DNA of 64,000 bases from Methylobacter tundripaludum SV96 (GCF_000190755.2 NZ_JH109152.1:2871257-2935256); one strand, 5' to 3'; shown: positions 7,512 to 17,707, counted from the stretch's first letter. Numbers and translations are program-made. Notes: generated from the letters alone by a model not told the origin.

Positions 7512-10500
7512 TTAATTTTTGGCATGCTTTCTTTTGTTAATTAACTTTTGGATATAGCCGGTAAAGTCTTCATTATTGGGTAATGGATAATCGTGGGGAG
7601 AGTAAGGTTTGTCTGTGGGGTTAATTAACTGCTCGAAACGGTATTGTAAAAAACGGTAATGATGTCTTTGTGAAAGCGCCAATCCCTTTTTGTAGATACT
7701 CTCAAACTCGTCTTGACCTTGTTCTTGCAGAAACTTGGCATAAAAATACAGCGCTTCAACATAATAATATTTGATATGCTCAAGTTGCTCTATGGCTTGT
7801 TGATATAACTTATTGCTGGTTTCTCCATCCGGCTCAATAAAAGCTAGCATTAGATTTTTAAGCCCGCGGGCATAGGGGTTAACTATGACCAGTTTTTCAA
7901 TGTTTTCACGAGCTAACGGCATTATTTTTGAGCGGGTATAAGAAACCTGCATACGTTCAAGATGGTCTTTATCATAGAGTTTCGCCAAGTAGTTATCGAT
8001 TTCTTTATAAGCTAGTAAACCTAAACTGGCACGAACTTCCAGGGGAAAAAAATTATCCTGATAACTCTCAGCTAATTGTTGGTGAAATTCACCTAAATAT
8101 AATGAGAAAGCTGGAAAACCAATCCTAAAAATATCATTTTCTTTCTCATGTTTTGCCTCATATAACGCCTCACCTTCCATTCGATAAATATTGAGTGCAT
8201 TATCAACCAAAAGTCGTTCGTTGACTTTTGATCTATCCAATGAAGCCAACGACTCCAGCGGAGCCAGTTGTTTTAATTCATCAAAGGCATTTTTAAAGTT
8301 ACCATCAAAATAGCGAGCAGTAAGTAATATTGAGTTTACACAGAATCTATCCATGTTATCAAAGTCATTAGACCGGATACTGAGCTCGCGAATAAAACCT
8401 TTTAATGAACAAATATGTACGAAGAAACTTTTTAAATCAGCAAGAAAATCTAATAATTCTGATGTATCAATAGCAACTTGATTGCAGTAAGAGATACTTT
8501 TTAAAAAATTACCTTGTTGGCTATTGAATATTTTTAAGGCATGGCTTTTGTTTTCTTCTAGGTGATTTGCTAAAGCATCAGCCAGAGATAAGTTATATTC
8601 AAAAGCGTTTTGATAATAATTAGTATAGTTATCCCGTTGATGTAACTGTACTTCGGCAAACTTACCAACTATCGATTGCAACTTAATCTGACCGGTATTG
8701 TTTTCCAGCATGGATTTATTTTCCAGCGATTTAATGATCTTGTCGGTGATTATCGATTTATGAGGTACACCGCTTTTGTTCCGTTCACTGGTTAATCGTT
8801 TAAATGTTTCCAGATTTATCCCATCTGGGAATAGTGATAATAATTCAAAAGCTATTTTCTCATCATCGGTTAAATGATTATATGAATAAAGGATTGACCC
8901 ATAGATTGATTTCTTTCTGGCGATATTAAGGTCTGATTTGTCATCAAATAGCTCTAATTCAGTCTCACTTATCTTGCTAAAAAGGTTAGTTTCCAGCTCT
9001 TCTTTTAATGCGCTTAGGCTTTTACCTTTAGGCATATTTCCGGTAATTAATTTGATTGCCAGCGGATTATTATCCAACAGGTTTTCAAGAATATCCTGCC
9101 GCAATAGAGCGATTTCATCGGCGGCAATTTTGCGTTGCTCAATACCCGAGGTAAATAACTCAAATGCTTCATCCGTGGTAAATTGGCGCATTTCATAAAC
9201 GATTTCGCCCTCAATTTGCAGTGTTTCCCTTGAGGTGACGACCAGGGTGGCATAGTCACAGATAAACGATAGAAAAGCTTTTATTTGCAGGGTGTCATCG
9301 AGATAGAGCAAGGTTTCCAGGTTGTCGATAATAATTAGCCGGGGTTGACGGTCGTGATGCTCCCGTAAGTGCTGTTGGGCATCTTCGGCTTGTTCAAGGT
9401 TAAAAGCACTGGTCACTTTGTTTTTAAACTGCTGACAGTCGGTAATAAATTCACCATCAACGAAGTTGATTCCGCCTGCAAAATAACCTCGGTCAGCTAA
9501 GGCGACAGTTAGTTTTTTTATTATGGTTGTCTTGCCTATGCCGCCGGAACCTTTAATGGTCAATACGCCACTCTGATCTTCCAGCGATAATAGTTTCCGG
9601 CAAATTTGTTCAAGATCATTTGTTCTCCCGATAAAGTTGCGTACTGTTTTTGGGTCTATGTTGTCGGGTAGCGCTGTTTTTTGCTGGTGAAAATGATTAT
9701 TGGGCTTTTTCTCTGTTAAAGGGGAAAAACTAAACGCTTCAGAGTTACGCAGTTGAGCATTATTAAAACAGTTAAGATTGTTTCTCTTAAATAACTGAAA
9801 TATAAGGCCTGCCAACGCGCTTTTTTCAAGTTTTGGCAAGATCAGTGTGGGTAGTCTTAATGCTGAGGTGCTGGTTTCATTGGGTAGTTGATCAACAAAA
9901 ATAAAAATCCCCGACACTGAGTCATTGCCGATTTGCTCTTCAAGCTCAGTGAATGACATGTTTTGACTGCACAGATGCTCATTTTCTATCAGTAGCTTGT
10001 TTTTGATGACTTTTGACAGAATTAATACATAGTCATAATCTTGCAGTTTGTTGAGGTTTTCAACGCTCAGGCAAAAATGATCGATGGAGCAGGGTATTTT
10101 TTTAAACTCTTTGAGTAAGTTGGCATAACGGTCTTTTTCACGATCATCCGAGGTTTGATCTAAAGGGTTGGCAGAGAGTAAGGCGATTTTTTTGTGGTTA
10201 ATAGTTGGCTGCGGTGGAGATTGCGCCTCGATAATGGGTTTTGATTGCTGAGGAGAGTGATTAGCTAACTCCTCAATTAGTTTTACTAAGGGATCGCCAA
10301 AGTCTTCAAAAGGTATTAGCTTAATATTGGTTCCTTTGAGTTTGGCTTTAATCAGAGCTTCTTCATCTTTATGAACTAGCGCATAGTGCGGCCCGGTATT
10401 TTCAGCAAATAAAATTTGTTCTTGATGAATTTCGGAGAGTAATTCGGCATCATCCAGGCTGCATCCTATAAACAATAAACTCTGAGTTGTACTTACAGTC

Positions 10501-10967
10501 CTAAACGTCTTTAAAGCGGCTTTGTAGTCGCTTTCAGTGCCAGCGGCAGTGGCGTATAGTTTTTGGTAACCCTTAGGCGTAAGGATGAGTTCGGCACAAT
10601 TATCAATATGTCCATGCAGATGCCAGACTAAAGGCTTGTCGTGGTTGAGCTTTTGAAAATCGGCTAATTCAGCTAATGAATGATTGTGAATTATCGAGAC
10701 TTGTGCGGGTTGTTTATACGCCCATTGCAGGGTCTTATCATAGTTTAGGGTGATAATTTGGTTGCTAAGCCGCCAGATTGCCTGGGGCAGGGATGCGCTG
10801 CTAGGATTTAAAGAATCAAGTGCTGGGTCAAATTGAGATTTGAAAAAGGTATTCCAGTTGGGGCCTTTTAGGCCTTCATAAGCATATCTTGCGGCCTGCT
10901 GATAGTCTTGTTTGTCTAAAAATATTTCAACTAATTGAGCATCACTTTTTTCGGTCTGATTCCCTAG
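7512..10967 (-). pseudogene. SIR2-STAND NTPase defence gene, main fragment 3' of the IS1182 insertion
   Basis: Largest part of a gene split by the IS1182 copy at 10968-12524. The frame is open from the insertion to a stop at 7512. Joined to 12525-12681 with one CTAG removed it gives a 1202-residue protein. In joined numbering: SIR2-like NAD-binding domain about 15-230 (LNYDKTL near 126, catalytic-type HLHGHIDN near 167, LLFIGCSLDD near 215), an unassigned alpha/beta region about 280-430, a STAND/NB-ARC-like NTPase with Walker A GSGGIGKTT near 523 and Walker B RLIIIDN near 592, and a helical TPR-like C-terminus. SIR2-STAND proteins (Avs5-like and related) sense phage and deplete NAD. A TTG at 10475 could start a truncated product lacking most of SIR2. 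No other stop or frameshift is visible, so the break looks recent. Confidence 0.85.
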
Positions 10968-12524
10968 GAGGCTGTCGGATTAATAGAGCGAGCCTCCCCA
11001 CTTAATCACGATTAAAATTTAAAAAAGTGGTTTATTGGGATTTTTAATGCCCATAGTTCTGTTTTATGGGCAGCTCAATGCTCTTTTTCCTCTCTCACCC
11101 TCTTAATACATGCATTCTTTTTAAATTCCAGCCTATACAGACTAAATTCCATTCACTTTGGACGGATTCCAGGCCTCGAAGCTGGAATTGCCTGAATCCC
11201 TGGACGTGTTTAATGATGCCAAACACGGTTTCGACAGTAGATTTTCGCTTGCCGTAGAGTGCTTTGCCCGCTTTGGTTGTTAAGCGATGGGTCATGGCCT
11301 CAACCGGCGGTAAGGTGCTTTCGCCTATTTCCGGCTGATGCTGAAACCGGGCGTCAAGGGCTTGGTTATGGCTTTGCCGCTTTTGGGCGATGTACGGTTT
11401 TATCTTTGCATCAGCACACGCCTTTACATTGGCTTGGCTGAAGTAGCCGGTGTCGGCCAACAGGTTGTCAACACTCCCCAAGCATTCCGGGAGCTGTTCC
11501 AGTTTGGCTAAGGCCGGTTCGATTTCTTGTTTGTCGTTGGTGTGTTGGGTGATGTGATGAGCAACGATCAGGTGGGTGGCAATATCAACACTGGCTTGGG
11601 CGTTATAGGCTTGTTCAAAACCATTAGGGGTCGGCATGATGCGGGACTCTTCATCGGTCAGGCTGACTTGATCTTTACCTTGAGGCGCATCGGTAGGCGC
11701 TTGGGGGGCTTTGCCGCCCATTTTCTTGCCGGTTTCACTCAGGTGTTGTTCACGCTTAGCCTGCTTTTCGTCATACTCGGCCTTTTCTTGCGCGTAACGC
11801 GCCTTGGCACGGGCCTGGATTTCCTGTTTGGCTTTGGCAATCACTGCTAAACGGTCTTGGCGGCGTTTGAGTTCCTTGGGTACATCCATGTCTTCTGGAA
11901 GCGGGGAATTGTCGGCGGCTTCAGCCAGTTTCATCAAGGTTTCAACTTCCTGTTTGAACTGGGCTTCCAGTTGATTGGCGTAATCCCAGCTCAAGGCTTT
12001 ATGCTTGCTGGCATTGGCTTTAATCTTGGTGCCGTCCAGGCTCACCGTACCCAGCTTAAGCAGCCCCAAGGTTTGTGCAAGTACCAATATCTCGACAAAT
12101 AGGCTTTCGATCTCTTTGCCAAAGCGCTTGCGAAAGCTGTTGATGGTGTCGTGATCTGGGTTTTCGTTGGCGCAGATGTATTTAAAGGCCATCGAGTCAT
12201 GAGTGGCTTTCTCCAGTTTGCGACTGGAAAATACGCCGGTCGCGTAACCGTAGAACAGCAACGCCAACAGCATCGCCGGATGATAGGGGCGCTTTCCTTT
12301 GCCCGCATAGACGGCTGATAGCGTCCGTAAATCCAGTTGATCGACAATCTCGACAACAAAACGGGCCATATGATCTTCAGGCAAATAATCCTGAACACAC
12401 GGGGGCAGAATGTAGGGGGTATCGCGATCAATCAGGATGAATTGGGTAGCCATTTTTGTTTTTTGATTTGGTGTTTCGATAGGGTTATTTTAACACTTTT
12501 TGCACTGCTAAATCCGACAGTCTC
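10968..12524 (-). mobile_element. IS1182-family insertion sequence, copy 1 (1557 bp)
   Basis: The ends are inverted repeats: GAGGCTGTCGGATTAA at 10968 and, read inward from 12524, GAGACTGTCGGATTTA. Flanking CTAG copies at 10964-10967 and 12525-12528 are the 4-bp target duplication, shown by the fact that removing the element plus one CTAG restores the SIR2-STAND reading frame. The element carries one transposase gene on the minus strand. A second copy of the same length, with the same transposase protein, lies at 62004-63560. Confidence 0.93.
11095..12453 (-). CDS. IS1182-family transposase, copy 1
   Basis: A DDE transposase of 452 residues. The N-terminal domain opens with FILIDRDTPYILPPCVQDYLPEDHMARF; catalytic landmarks are VSLDGTKIKANAS, LLADTGYFSQANV and the C-terminal STVETVFGIIKHVQGFRQFQLRG, which holds the final Glu. 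The middle (residues about 205-245) is a charged coiled-coil-like stretch rich in K, E, A and Q. It lies on the same strand as the gene it interrupts. The sequence is full length without stops, so the element is probably active. The protein is identical to copy 2. Confidence 0.93.
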   Translation of the reverse strand: MATQFILIDRDTPYILPPCVQDYLPEDHMARFVVEIVDQLDLRTLSAVYAGKGKRPYHPAMLLALLFYGYATGVFSSRKLEKATHDSMAFKYICANENPDHDTINSFRKRFGKEIESLFVEILVLAQTLGLLKLGTVSLDGTKIKANASKHKALSWDYANQLEAQFKQEVETLMKLAEAADNSPLPEDMDVPKELKRRQDRLAVIAKAKQEIQARAKARYAQEKAEYDEKQAKREQHLSETGKKMGGKAPQAPTDAPQGKDQVSLTDEESRIMPTPNGFEQAYNAQASVDIATHLIVAHHITQHTNDKQEIEPALAKLEQLPECLGSVDNLLADTGYFSQANVKACADAKIKPYIAQKRQSHNQALDARFQHQPEIGESTLPPVEAMTHRLTTKAGKALYGKRKSTVETVFGIIKHVQGFRQFQLRGLESVQSEWNLVCIGWNLKRMHVLRG

Positions 12525-12681
12525 CTAGCTCAGTTGCTGCTAGCCTGAGCAACTCAGTCCAGCTAGGAAATACCGGATCACCTTTTTTATTTTTTATTGA
12601 TTTTGATACGCCTGCTCCTACTATGGGAATCAGCCGCTTTGATTTGATGGCTTCTTGTAAACTTTGGGGAATGTTGTCCAT
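12525..12681 (-). pseudogene. SIR2-STAND gene, N-terminal fragment upstream of the IS1182 insertion
   Basis: The ATG at 12681 begins 52 codons reading into the IS. Residues 16-26 are RLIPIVGAGVS, the nucleotide-binding GAG motif of SIR2 domains, and the fragment ends AATEL at the CTAG target copy. The next codons continue in frame as GNQTEKSDAQLVEIF on the far side of the element. This establishes the original start of the split gene. The fragment would produce no functional enzyme by itself. Confidence 0.85.
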
Positions 12682-12824
12682 TTAGGGGTAGGGGCTTTGC
12701 CTAATATCAATTTAATTGGTGCGCATTATGCCAGAGGTTTGGCTACACACGTAAACCTGAATGGTTGCCTTGCAAGAAATGACAAGCTTAGCTTGTCACA
12801 TAAGGTACGAAATACAGCATCAAT

Positions 12825-13238
12825 TTAAGACAAGTCGGTTTCAAAAGGATTTGTAACGGTCAATTGACCATCAAATACTTGTCCGTGCTGCATATCTTCG
12901 GAAAATAACGTCCGGCAATCTGCAAGCAATGCGGCGGCAATAATCAGGCTGTCCCAGTGCGATAGCGAATATCGTTTTGCCAAGTCGATGGCTTTACGAA
13001 TCGTGTCGGTATCGACGGCTACCACTTCGCATAAATCCAGCAAACTTTCGGCTATTTCGTGAGCTTCCGATAATAAAAAACCATGTTTTCTAATCAAAAC
13101 ACTAACTGTTTCATTGACTACTTGGGTACTGATTACCGGTGCATCCTGAATGATTTCAATGGCGCGGGACGATTTATCCTGATCTTGCGATTCGGCGTAG
13201 ATAAACAGGTTGGTGTCGGCAAAGACTCTAGCGGTCAT
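12825..13238 (-). CDS. VapC-type PIN-domain toxin
   Basis: A 137-residue PIN-domain ribonuclease. Acidic active-site residues are visible in RVFADTNLFIY (Asp near the N-terminus), QVVNETVSVL (Glu), and LSHWDSLIIAAALLADC plus LFSEDMQHG (C-terminal Asp/Glu cluster). VapC toxins usually cleave tRNA or rRNA. The antitoxin-type gene upstream overlaps it by 11 nt, indicating coupling. It resembles the PIN protein at 56735-57145 (shared SEDMQHGQ...DGQL motif), so the window has two toxins of one subfamily with different antitoxin types. Confidence 0.88.
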   Translation of the reverse strand: MTARVFADTNLFIYAESQDQDKSSRAIEIIQDAPVISTQVVNETVSVLIRKHGFLLSEAHEIAESLLDLCEVVAVDTDTIRKAIDLAKRYSLSHWDSLIIAAALLADCRTLFSEDMQHGQVFDGQLTVTNPFETDLS

Positions 13239-13434
13239 AGCACTCTTCGCGGTTAAATTTGCCTGCTTTGAAGCGACCGCGATATTTCGCCAAAGTGGCT
13301 AGTGCATTTTCTCTGCGTATACGCTCATCATCGGCTTGTTTGGCCTTTAAGCTTTCAGCAAAATCGAGTACCTCGGCAGCGGTGTGTTCGGGTAGAGTTT
13401 TGACGGTTTCATAAATGCGTTCGGCAATGTTCAT
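13228..13434 (-). CDS. Probable antitoxin of the VapC pair (DUF2281-like)
   Basis: A 68-residue acidic/basic helical protein: MNIAERIYETVKTLPEHTAAEVLDFAESLKAK followed by a charged segment and ATLAKYRGRFKAGKFNREECYDR. The N-terminal half matches the DUF2281-type 'LP...EVLDFAEFL' pattern often seen in small antitoxins paired with PIN toxins. It overlaps the toxin start by 11 nt. The C-terminal YRGRFKAGKF part would be the toxin-binding region. Assignment rests mainly on position and pattern. Confidence 0.8.
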   Translation of the reverse strand: MNIAERIYETVKTLPEHTAAEVLDFAESLKAKQADDERIRRENALATLAKYRGRFKAGKFNREECYDR

Positions 13435-13605
13435 TAGATTAGCTCATTGGTTGAGTTATTATGAAGAAATCCATTCGCGTGGATATAAAACAGCATGCAT
13501 CCACTGACTCATTGCTACTATACCAGATTCGAGAATTGCGACCTTCTGGATTTGAAGAGCAGTAGGAATAGAGTCGTGCAATTCGGTTTTTAATTCCCCT
13601 CACCT

Positions 13606-13632
13606 CACCCCTCTCCATCAGGAGAGGGGGAA
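13606..13632. repeat. CCCCTCTCC...GGAGAGGGG hairpin repeat
   Basis: CCCCTCTCC and GGAGAGGGG form a perfect inverted repeat with a 4-5 nt loop at the 3' end of the SNF2 helicase gene. A similar motif occurs at 45957-45976. It could serve as an intrinsic stem without a strong T tract; it is a common interspersed palindrome. Confidence 0.5.
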
Positions 13633-13634
13633 CC

Positions 13635-16600
13635 TCACAACGGCTCAAACAAAGCCGTCAAATCCTCCGCCGTCAGCTTCAAGGATTCCTCTTTTGCCCC
13701 GCCTTTGTAAATGCCTTCGGCCAGCGCGCGCTTTTTGTCCTGCATGGCGATGATTTTTTCTTCCACGGTATTTTCGGTAATGAGTTTGTAGACGAACACC
13801 GGTTTGTCCTGGCCTATTCGATGGGCGCGGTCTGCGGCCTGGCTTTCTGCGGCGGGGTTCCACCACGGATCGTATATGATCACGGTATCGGCTTCGGTCA
13901 GGTTTAGGCCGACCCCGCCCGCTTTCAGGCTGATCAGGAACACATTCACCTCACCGCTTTTAAACCGTTCGATGGCTTCATCGCGATTGCGGGTTTGGCC
14001 GGTCAGTTTGGCATAGCCGATTTTCATGTCGTTTAGTTCATTTTCAATCAGCCCAATCATCCGTGTGAATTGAGAGAACACTAAAATCCGGCGGCCTTCT
14101 TCCAGCTGTTCCGGCAATAGCTCCATCAGCAGGTCGAGTTTGGCGGATTCCTGCACTTTTTGCGCTTCCTTTAGCGACAGGGTGCGCGGGTCGCAGCAGG
14201 TTTGGCGAAGTTTAAGCAAGGCATCCAGGATGGTGATGTGGCTGCGCGACAGGCCTTTTTGGGCAATTGCATCGCGGACTTTTTTCTCCATGGTCAGGCG
14301 GATGCTCTCGTATAAGGCGGCCTGTTTTGGATACAGCGGTACGGAGCGGATGATTTCGGTTTTAGGCGGCAATTCGGTGGCGACTTCCTGCTTGGTGCGG
14401 CGCAGCATAAACGGGGCAACCCGGCGTGACAACCGCGCTCTTTGCTCGCTATCGCCATGTACTTCAATAGGTGTGCGGTAGCGTTTTTTAAACGTGGCGC
14501 TGTCGCTAAGAAAGCCCGGCATCAGGAAATCGAATTGCGCCCAGAGTTCGCCCAGATGATTCTCCATCGGGGTGCCGGTCAGACAAAGCCGGTGATTCGA
14601 TTTAATGCGACGAACCAATTGCGCGGCTTTGGACAGAGGATTCTTGATGGTCTGGGCTTCGTCCAGAATCAGGTAATGGTACTCGTGCTCCAGCAGGGTT
14701 TCTTCGTCTCGTGACAGCAACGGGTAGGTGGTCAGGATCAGGTCGTAGTCCCTGATTTTGTAGAACAACTGTTTGCGTTCGGTGCCTTGCAGGATCAGGA
14801 TTTTCAAGTCGGGGGTGAAGCGTTCGGTTTCCCGTCGCCAGTTGCTCATCAGGCTGGTCGGCGCGATGATCAGGCTGGGCAGGCTCATTCGTCCGCCTTG
14901 TTTTTCGAGCAACAGGTGGGCGAGGGTTTGTATGGTTTTGCCGAGACCCATGTCGTCGGCGAGTATGCCGGAGAATTTATATTCCCGTAAAAATTGCAGC
15001 CAGTTGAGTCCCTGTTGCTGGTAATGGCGCAGTTCCGCCTGCAAGTTGACAGGCAGGGCCACATCTTCAATGCCGGTAAAGTTTTTGAGTTTTTGTCCCA
15101 GTTCCCGCAATTCTTTTCCGCCGTTGATGCTGAACAAGCCCTGGTTTTGCTCTTCCAGGTCGGCCAGTGCGGCGGCGTTAAATCGGGACAGTTTCAGTGA
15201 GCCGTCTTTGCCCAGGGTGCTGCTGTTAAACAGCTCGATCAACACGTTCAGGAACGGTTTGATCTTGTCGCTGGGTAAATTCAGGTAGCTGTGCTCGCCC
15301 ATCGGGATGCTGAGTATTTCCGGCAGGTTTTCCGGGTCGTAGTTTTCCAGTACCGGCATAATCAACGGCAGTAGCGGCAGGGGCTGGCCGTCAACTTCTA
15401 TGGTAAAGCGCATTTCAAACCAGTCCTGCTGGCTTTCGCTGATTTGAGCGTCCCAGTTTTGGGCGGTCTGGAAGTTAAGCAGGAAACTTTCATCAATGTC
15501 GATAATCCAGCCGTCCCGCTCCAGCTCCAGCAGGGTGTTTTGGAGAAAGTCTCCCCAGCGTGCGGCGCTGTCCATTACGCTTTGTGCCGGGCTGTATAAA
15601 AACAGTTCTTGCGCGCCGATCTGCACGGCAGGGGCGGGGGCAAAGCCGTGGTCGGTCAGACGATGTATTGCCCGTTGTTCGGTTTCCGCGTCGCGTTTAA
15701 TCCGTACCAGTCCCTGCTTGGTTTTTACCACGCTGTGGTCTTCCGGGGGGATCGCGGAAATGGTCCATTCGCCGTAATTGAAACCGACTGCCATAAAATG
15801 GGTGTACTGTTGGGGCGAGACCTGATGGCCGAACAGCAATAGTTTGGGCGCAGGCGTCAGCTGATCGGCTTCGATCAACTCGACTTTTTTGGGAGCGGGT
15901 AGCGGTAGGCTGGGGTGTTCAATAATCAGGCGTTGGCTGAATTCATCGGCATATTCGGGCGGGATGAGCGGGGCGGCCAGGATGCTTTTAAGTTGATCGG
16001 TCGAGAGGTTGTGGGTGTTGATTGCGCCTATCGCGCCCAAAACGTCGTCCAGGTATTGCGGCGGATCGGTCAGCAGCAAGATTGCAGGCGGGTCGATTTC
16101 GACAGTTAATTGATAAGCGCCGTTGTCGGCTGTCCGCCAGTTAAATTTTAAATCGCGGTTGGCGCTTTTTATTAACGGCGCTTGCTCAGTGTCTTGCCAG
16201 AACAGCCGACCTGTTTTCAGTAATTTGGACAAGGCTAAATAGCCGGTAGCGCCGGCAATCAGAGGTTCATCCTTAAAAGCGGGATTAAGTGCAGTCAGCA
16301 GTTTGGCAATTTCCTGGTCCTCCGGTTGAACGTAATTGAGATAGGAATAGCTGTAGCGGAGGTTGTTTAAGGTCGTTCTTCTGCCCTTATTCAAACCGCC
16401 GGTTTTCTTTGCTTTGGTGATTAGAAATTCAATGGTGAATTCATGTTTTGCGTTGCCGGGCTTGAGGATGTAAGCGATGAAATCCTGATGGGCGTCGTGC
16501 TGCCCCGGTGCTTGCTCATGAAGGCTGTCGAGCCAATCCAGACAGCTGGATTTTGTATTTGGTGCAGAAAGGCCTTGCTTGGCATTTTGGTACATCAGGC

Positions 16601-16886
16601 AAACAGCGGCAACATGTTTACAGTTATAGCCGATAGGGCAAGTACAGTCGCCTTCAATTTCTGCCGCACTATAGTCCGGTCGCCAGACGATGCGAATATT
16701 TTGCCGGTACGGATCTTTTTGGCTGCCTTTAACGGCGGCATTAAGTTGTACAAAAAGAGCGCCTTCGTTTGCAACAGTGAGATTGATCACCATGCCTTTT
16801 TCAAAATAGTTACGCCCACGCTCATAAAAAGCGTCGCCACATTCGTAGCGTATATCGGAACGTAGCAGTTTTTTTTGTTTATTCAT
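13635..16886 (-). CDS. SNF2-family DEAD/DEAH helicase with N-terminal SWIM zinc finger
   Basis: A 1083-residue Swi2/Snf2 ATPase. Residues about 75-95 hold a SWIM zinc finger (CTCPIGYNCKHVAAVCL). The ATPase lobes start near residue 625 with LRHYQQQGLNWLQFL, Walker A ADDMGLGKTIQTLAH, DEAQ box LILDEAQTIKN, LTGTPMENHLGELW and the C-terminal helicase lobe ending DPWWNPAAESQAADRAHRIGQ. The long middle resembles the SNF2-associated region of bacterial HepA-like proteins. These enzymes remodel protein-nucleic acid complexes; the exact target is unknown. It stands alone, with a divergent lipoprotein gene downstream of its promoter side. Some defence systems use similar helicases, but nothing here links it to one. 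Confidence 0.9.
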   Translation of the reverse strand: MNKQKKLLRSDIRYECGDAFYERGRNYFEKGMVINLTVANEGALFVQLNAAVKGSQKDPYRQNIRIVWRPDYSAAEIEGDCTCPIGYNCKHVAAVCLMYQNAKQGLSAPNTKSSCLDWLDSLHEQAPGQHDAHQDFIAYILKPGNAKHEFTIEFLITKAKKTGGLNKGRRTTLNNLRYSYSYLNYVQPEDQEIAKLLTALNPAFKDEPLIAGATGYLALSKLLKTGRLFWQDTEQAPLIKSANRDLKFNWRTADNGAYQLTVEIDPPAILLLTDPPQYLDDVLGAIGAINTHNLSTDQLKSILAAPLIPPEYADEFSQRLIIEHPSLPLPAPKKVELIEADQLTPAPKLLLFGHQVSPQQYTHFMAVGFNYGEWTISAIPPEDHSVVKTKQGLVRIKRDAETEQRAIHRLTDHGFAPAPAVQIGAQELFLYSPAQSVMDSAARWGDFLQNTLLELERDGWIIDIDESFLLNFQTAQNWDAQISESQQDWFEMRFTIEVDGQPLPLLPLIMPVLENYDPENLPEILSIPMGEHSYLNLPSDKIKPFLNVLIELFNSSTLGKDGSLKLSRFNAAALADLEEQNQGLFSINGGKELRELGQKLKNFTGIEDVALPVNLQAELRHYQQQGLNWLQFLREYKFSGILADDMGLGKTIQTLAHLLLEKQGGRMSLPSLIIAPTSLMSNWRRETERFTPDLKILILQGTERKQLFYKIRDYDLILTTYPLLSRDEETLLEHEYHYLILDEAQTIKNPLSKAAQLVRRIKSNHRLCLTGTPMENHLGELWAQFDFLMPGFLSDSATFKKRYRTPIEVHGDSEQRARLSRRVAPFMLRRTKQEVATELPPKTEIIRSVPLYPKQAALYESIRLTMEKKVRDAIAQKGLSRSHITILDALLKLRQTCCDPRTLSLKEAQKVQESAKLDLLMELLPEQLEEGRRILVFSQFTRMIGLIENELNDMKIGYAKLTGQTRNRDEAIERFKSGEVNVFLISLKAGGVGLNLTEADTVIIYDPWWNPAAESQAADRAHRIGQDKPVFVYKLITENTVEEKIIAMQDKKRALAEGIYKGGAKEESLKLTAEDLTALFEPL

Positions 16887-17048
16887 AAGAGGCGGGCGAA
16901 CAGTTGGACAGGGCGCTTATTGTACTGCAATCCGATGGAGTTGTCGGAATGGAATAGGTGTCTTCAACAATAGACGTATCGCCGGTTTTCTGATTAAGTA
17001 CGATCAGGAAATATTGATTGAAAATCTGTAAATATCAGGAGAAAGAAT

Positions 17049-17612
17049 ATGAGACGGTACTTATTACTCATCTGTTTATTGTTGAATGCTTGCTCGAATT
17101 TGCCGCTGGCGATAAAAAATCCTCCGCAGTTTGATATTTCCTATTCCCAGGCAGTCCAGAAGATTTCCAATTATAAAGATGCGCCGGTGCGTTGGGGCGG
17201 CCTTATTATTAATGTGGAAAATGAACAAAATTTCAGCCTGGTGCAGGTGCTGTATTATCCTCTCGACAGTGGCGGTAAGCCGCAGACAGATCAACCGAAT
17301 GAAGGGCGATTCCTTATTAAAAGCCCCGAGTTTCTCGATCCGGCTGTTTACACCGTAAACACGAAAGTTACTGTTGCGGGAACGCTTGCAGGCGATCTTG
17401 AACGCACGATAGGCAAAAAAGTTATGCGTTTACCGTTGATTTCAGCCACGGCCATTCACCTGTGGCCGGTTTATGTGTACGACAATCGTTACGATGGTTT
17501 CGGCTATGGTTATGGTTACAACCCCTACTATGGCGGTTATCCTTATTATTGGGGGAGTTACTATTGGCCGTCCGCCAGCCCCTTCATGCGCCCAGCCTTT
17601 CGCCCTCGTTAA
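17049..17612 (+). CDS. Slp-family outer-membrane lipoprotein
   Basis: A 187-residue lipoprotein. The signal peptide RYLLLICLLLNACS has a lipobox with Cys15. The mature part matches the Slp family (starvation-inducible outer-membrane lipoprotein): PPQFDISYSQAVQ, APVRWGGLIINVEN, EGRFLIKSPEFLDPAVY and VAGTLAGDLERTIGKK. The last ~45 residues are Tyr/Gly-rich (GYGYGYNPYYGGYPYYWGSYYW), longer than in E. coli Slp and probably surface-exposed or disordered. A purine-rich ribosome site (AGGAGAAAG) sits 7-10 nt before the ATG. It is monocistronic, with tRNA-Leu downstream. Confidence 0.88.
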   Translation: MRRYLLLICLLLNACSNLPLAIKNPPQFDISYSQAVQKISNYKDAPVRWGGLIINVENEQNFSLVQVLYYPLDSGGKPQTDQPNEGRFLIKSPEFLDPAVYTVNTKVTVAGTLAGDLERTIGKKVMRLPLISATAIHLWPVYVYDNRYDGFGYGYGYNPYYGGYPYYWGSYYWPSASPFMRPAFRPR

Positions 17613-17677
17613 GTGCTGTATTTAAGTCGGACGTAACCTTTTTTGGATATAGGTCTAGTTTATTTTTTTTGTTGCTA

Positions 17678-17683
17678 TATAAT
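17678..17683 (+). promoter_or_regulatory. Probable -10 element of the tRNA-Leu promoter
   Basis: A consensus TATAAT lies 25 nt upstream of the mature tRNA 5' end, after a T-rich tract, and is followed by a GC-rich CGCGGC start region typical of stable-RNA promoters. No good -35 hexamer was found at 17 nt spacing. Confidence 0.5.
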
Positions 17684-17707
17684 ACGCGGCTTACCAAAGT
17701 TATCGAT

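Noticed and set aside
11066-12102. Plus-strand frames inside the IS1182 element
   Set aside because: They are antisense to the transposase, recur only because the element is repeated, and show no family resemblance.
13635-16886. SNF2 helicase as part of a DISARM or similar defence system
   Set aside because: None of the partner genes (methyltransferase, phospholipase D or other DISARM parts) is nearby.
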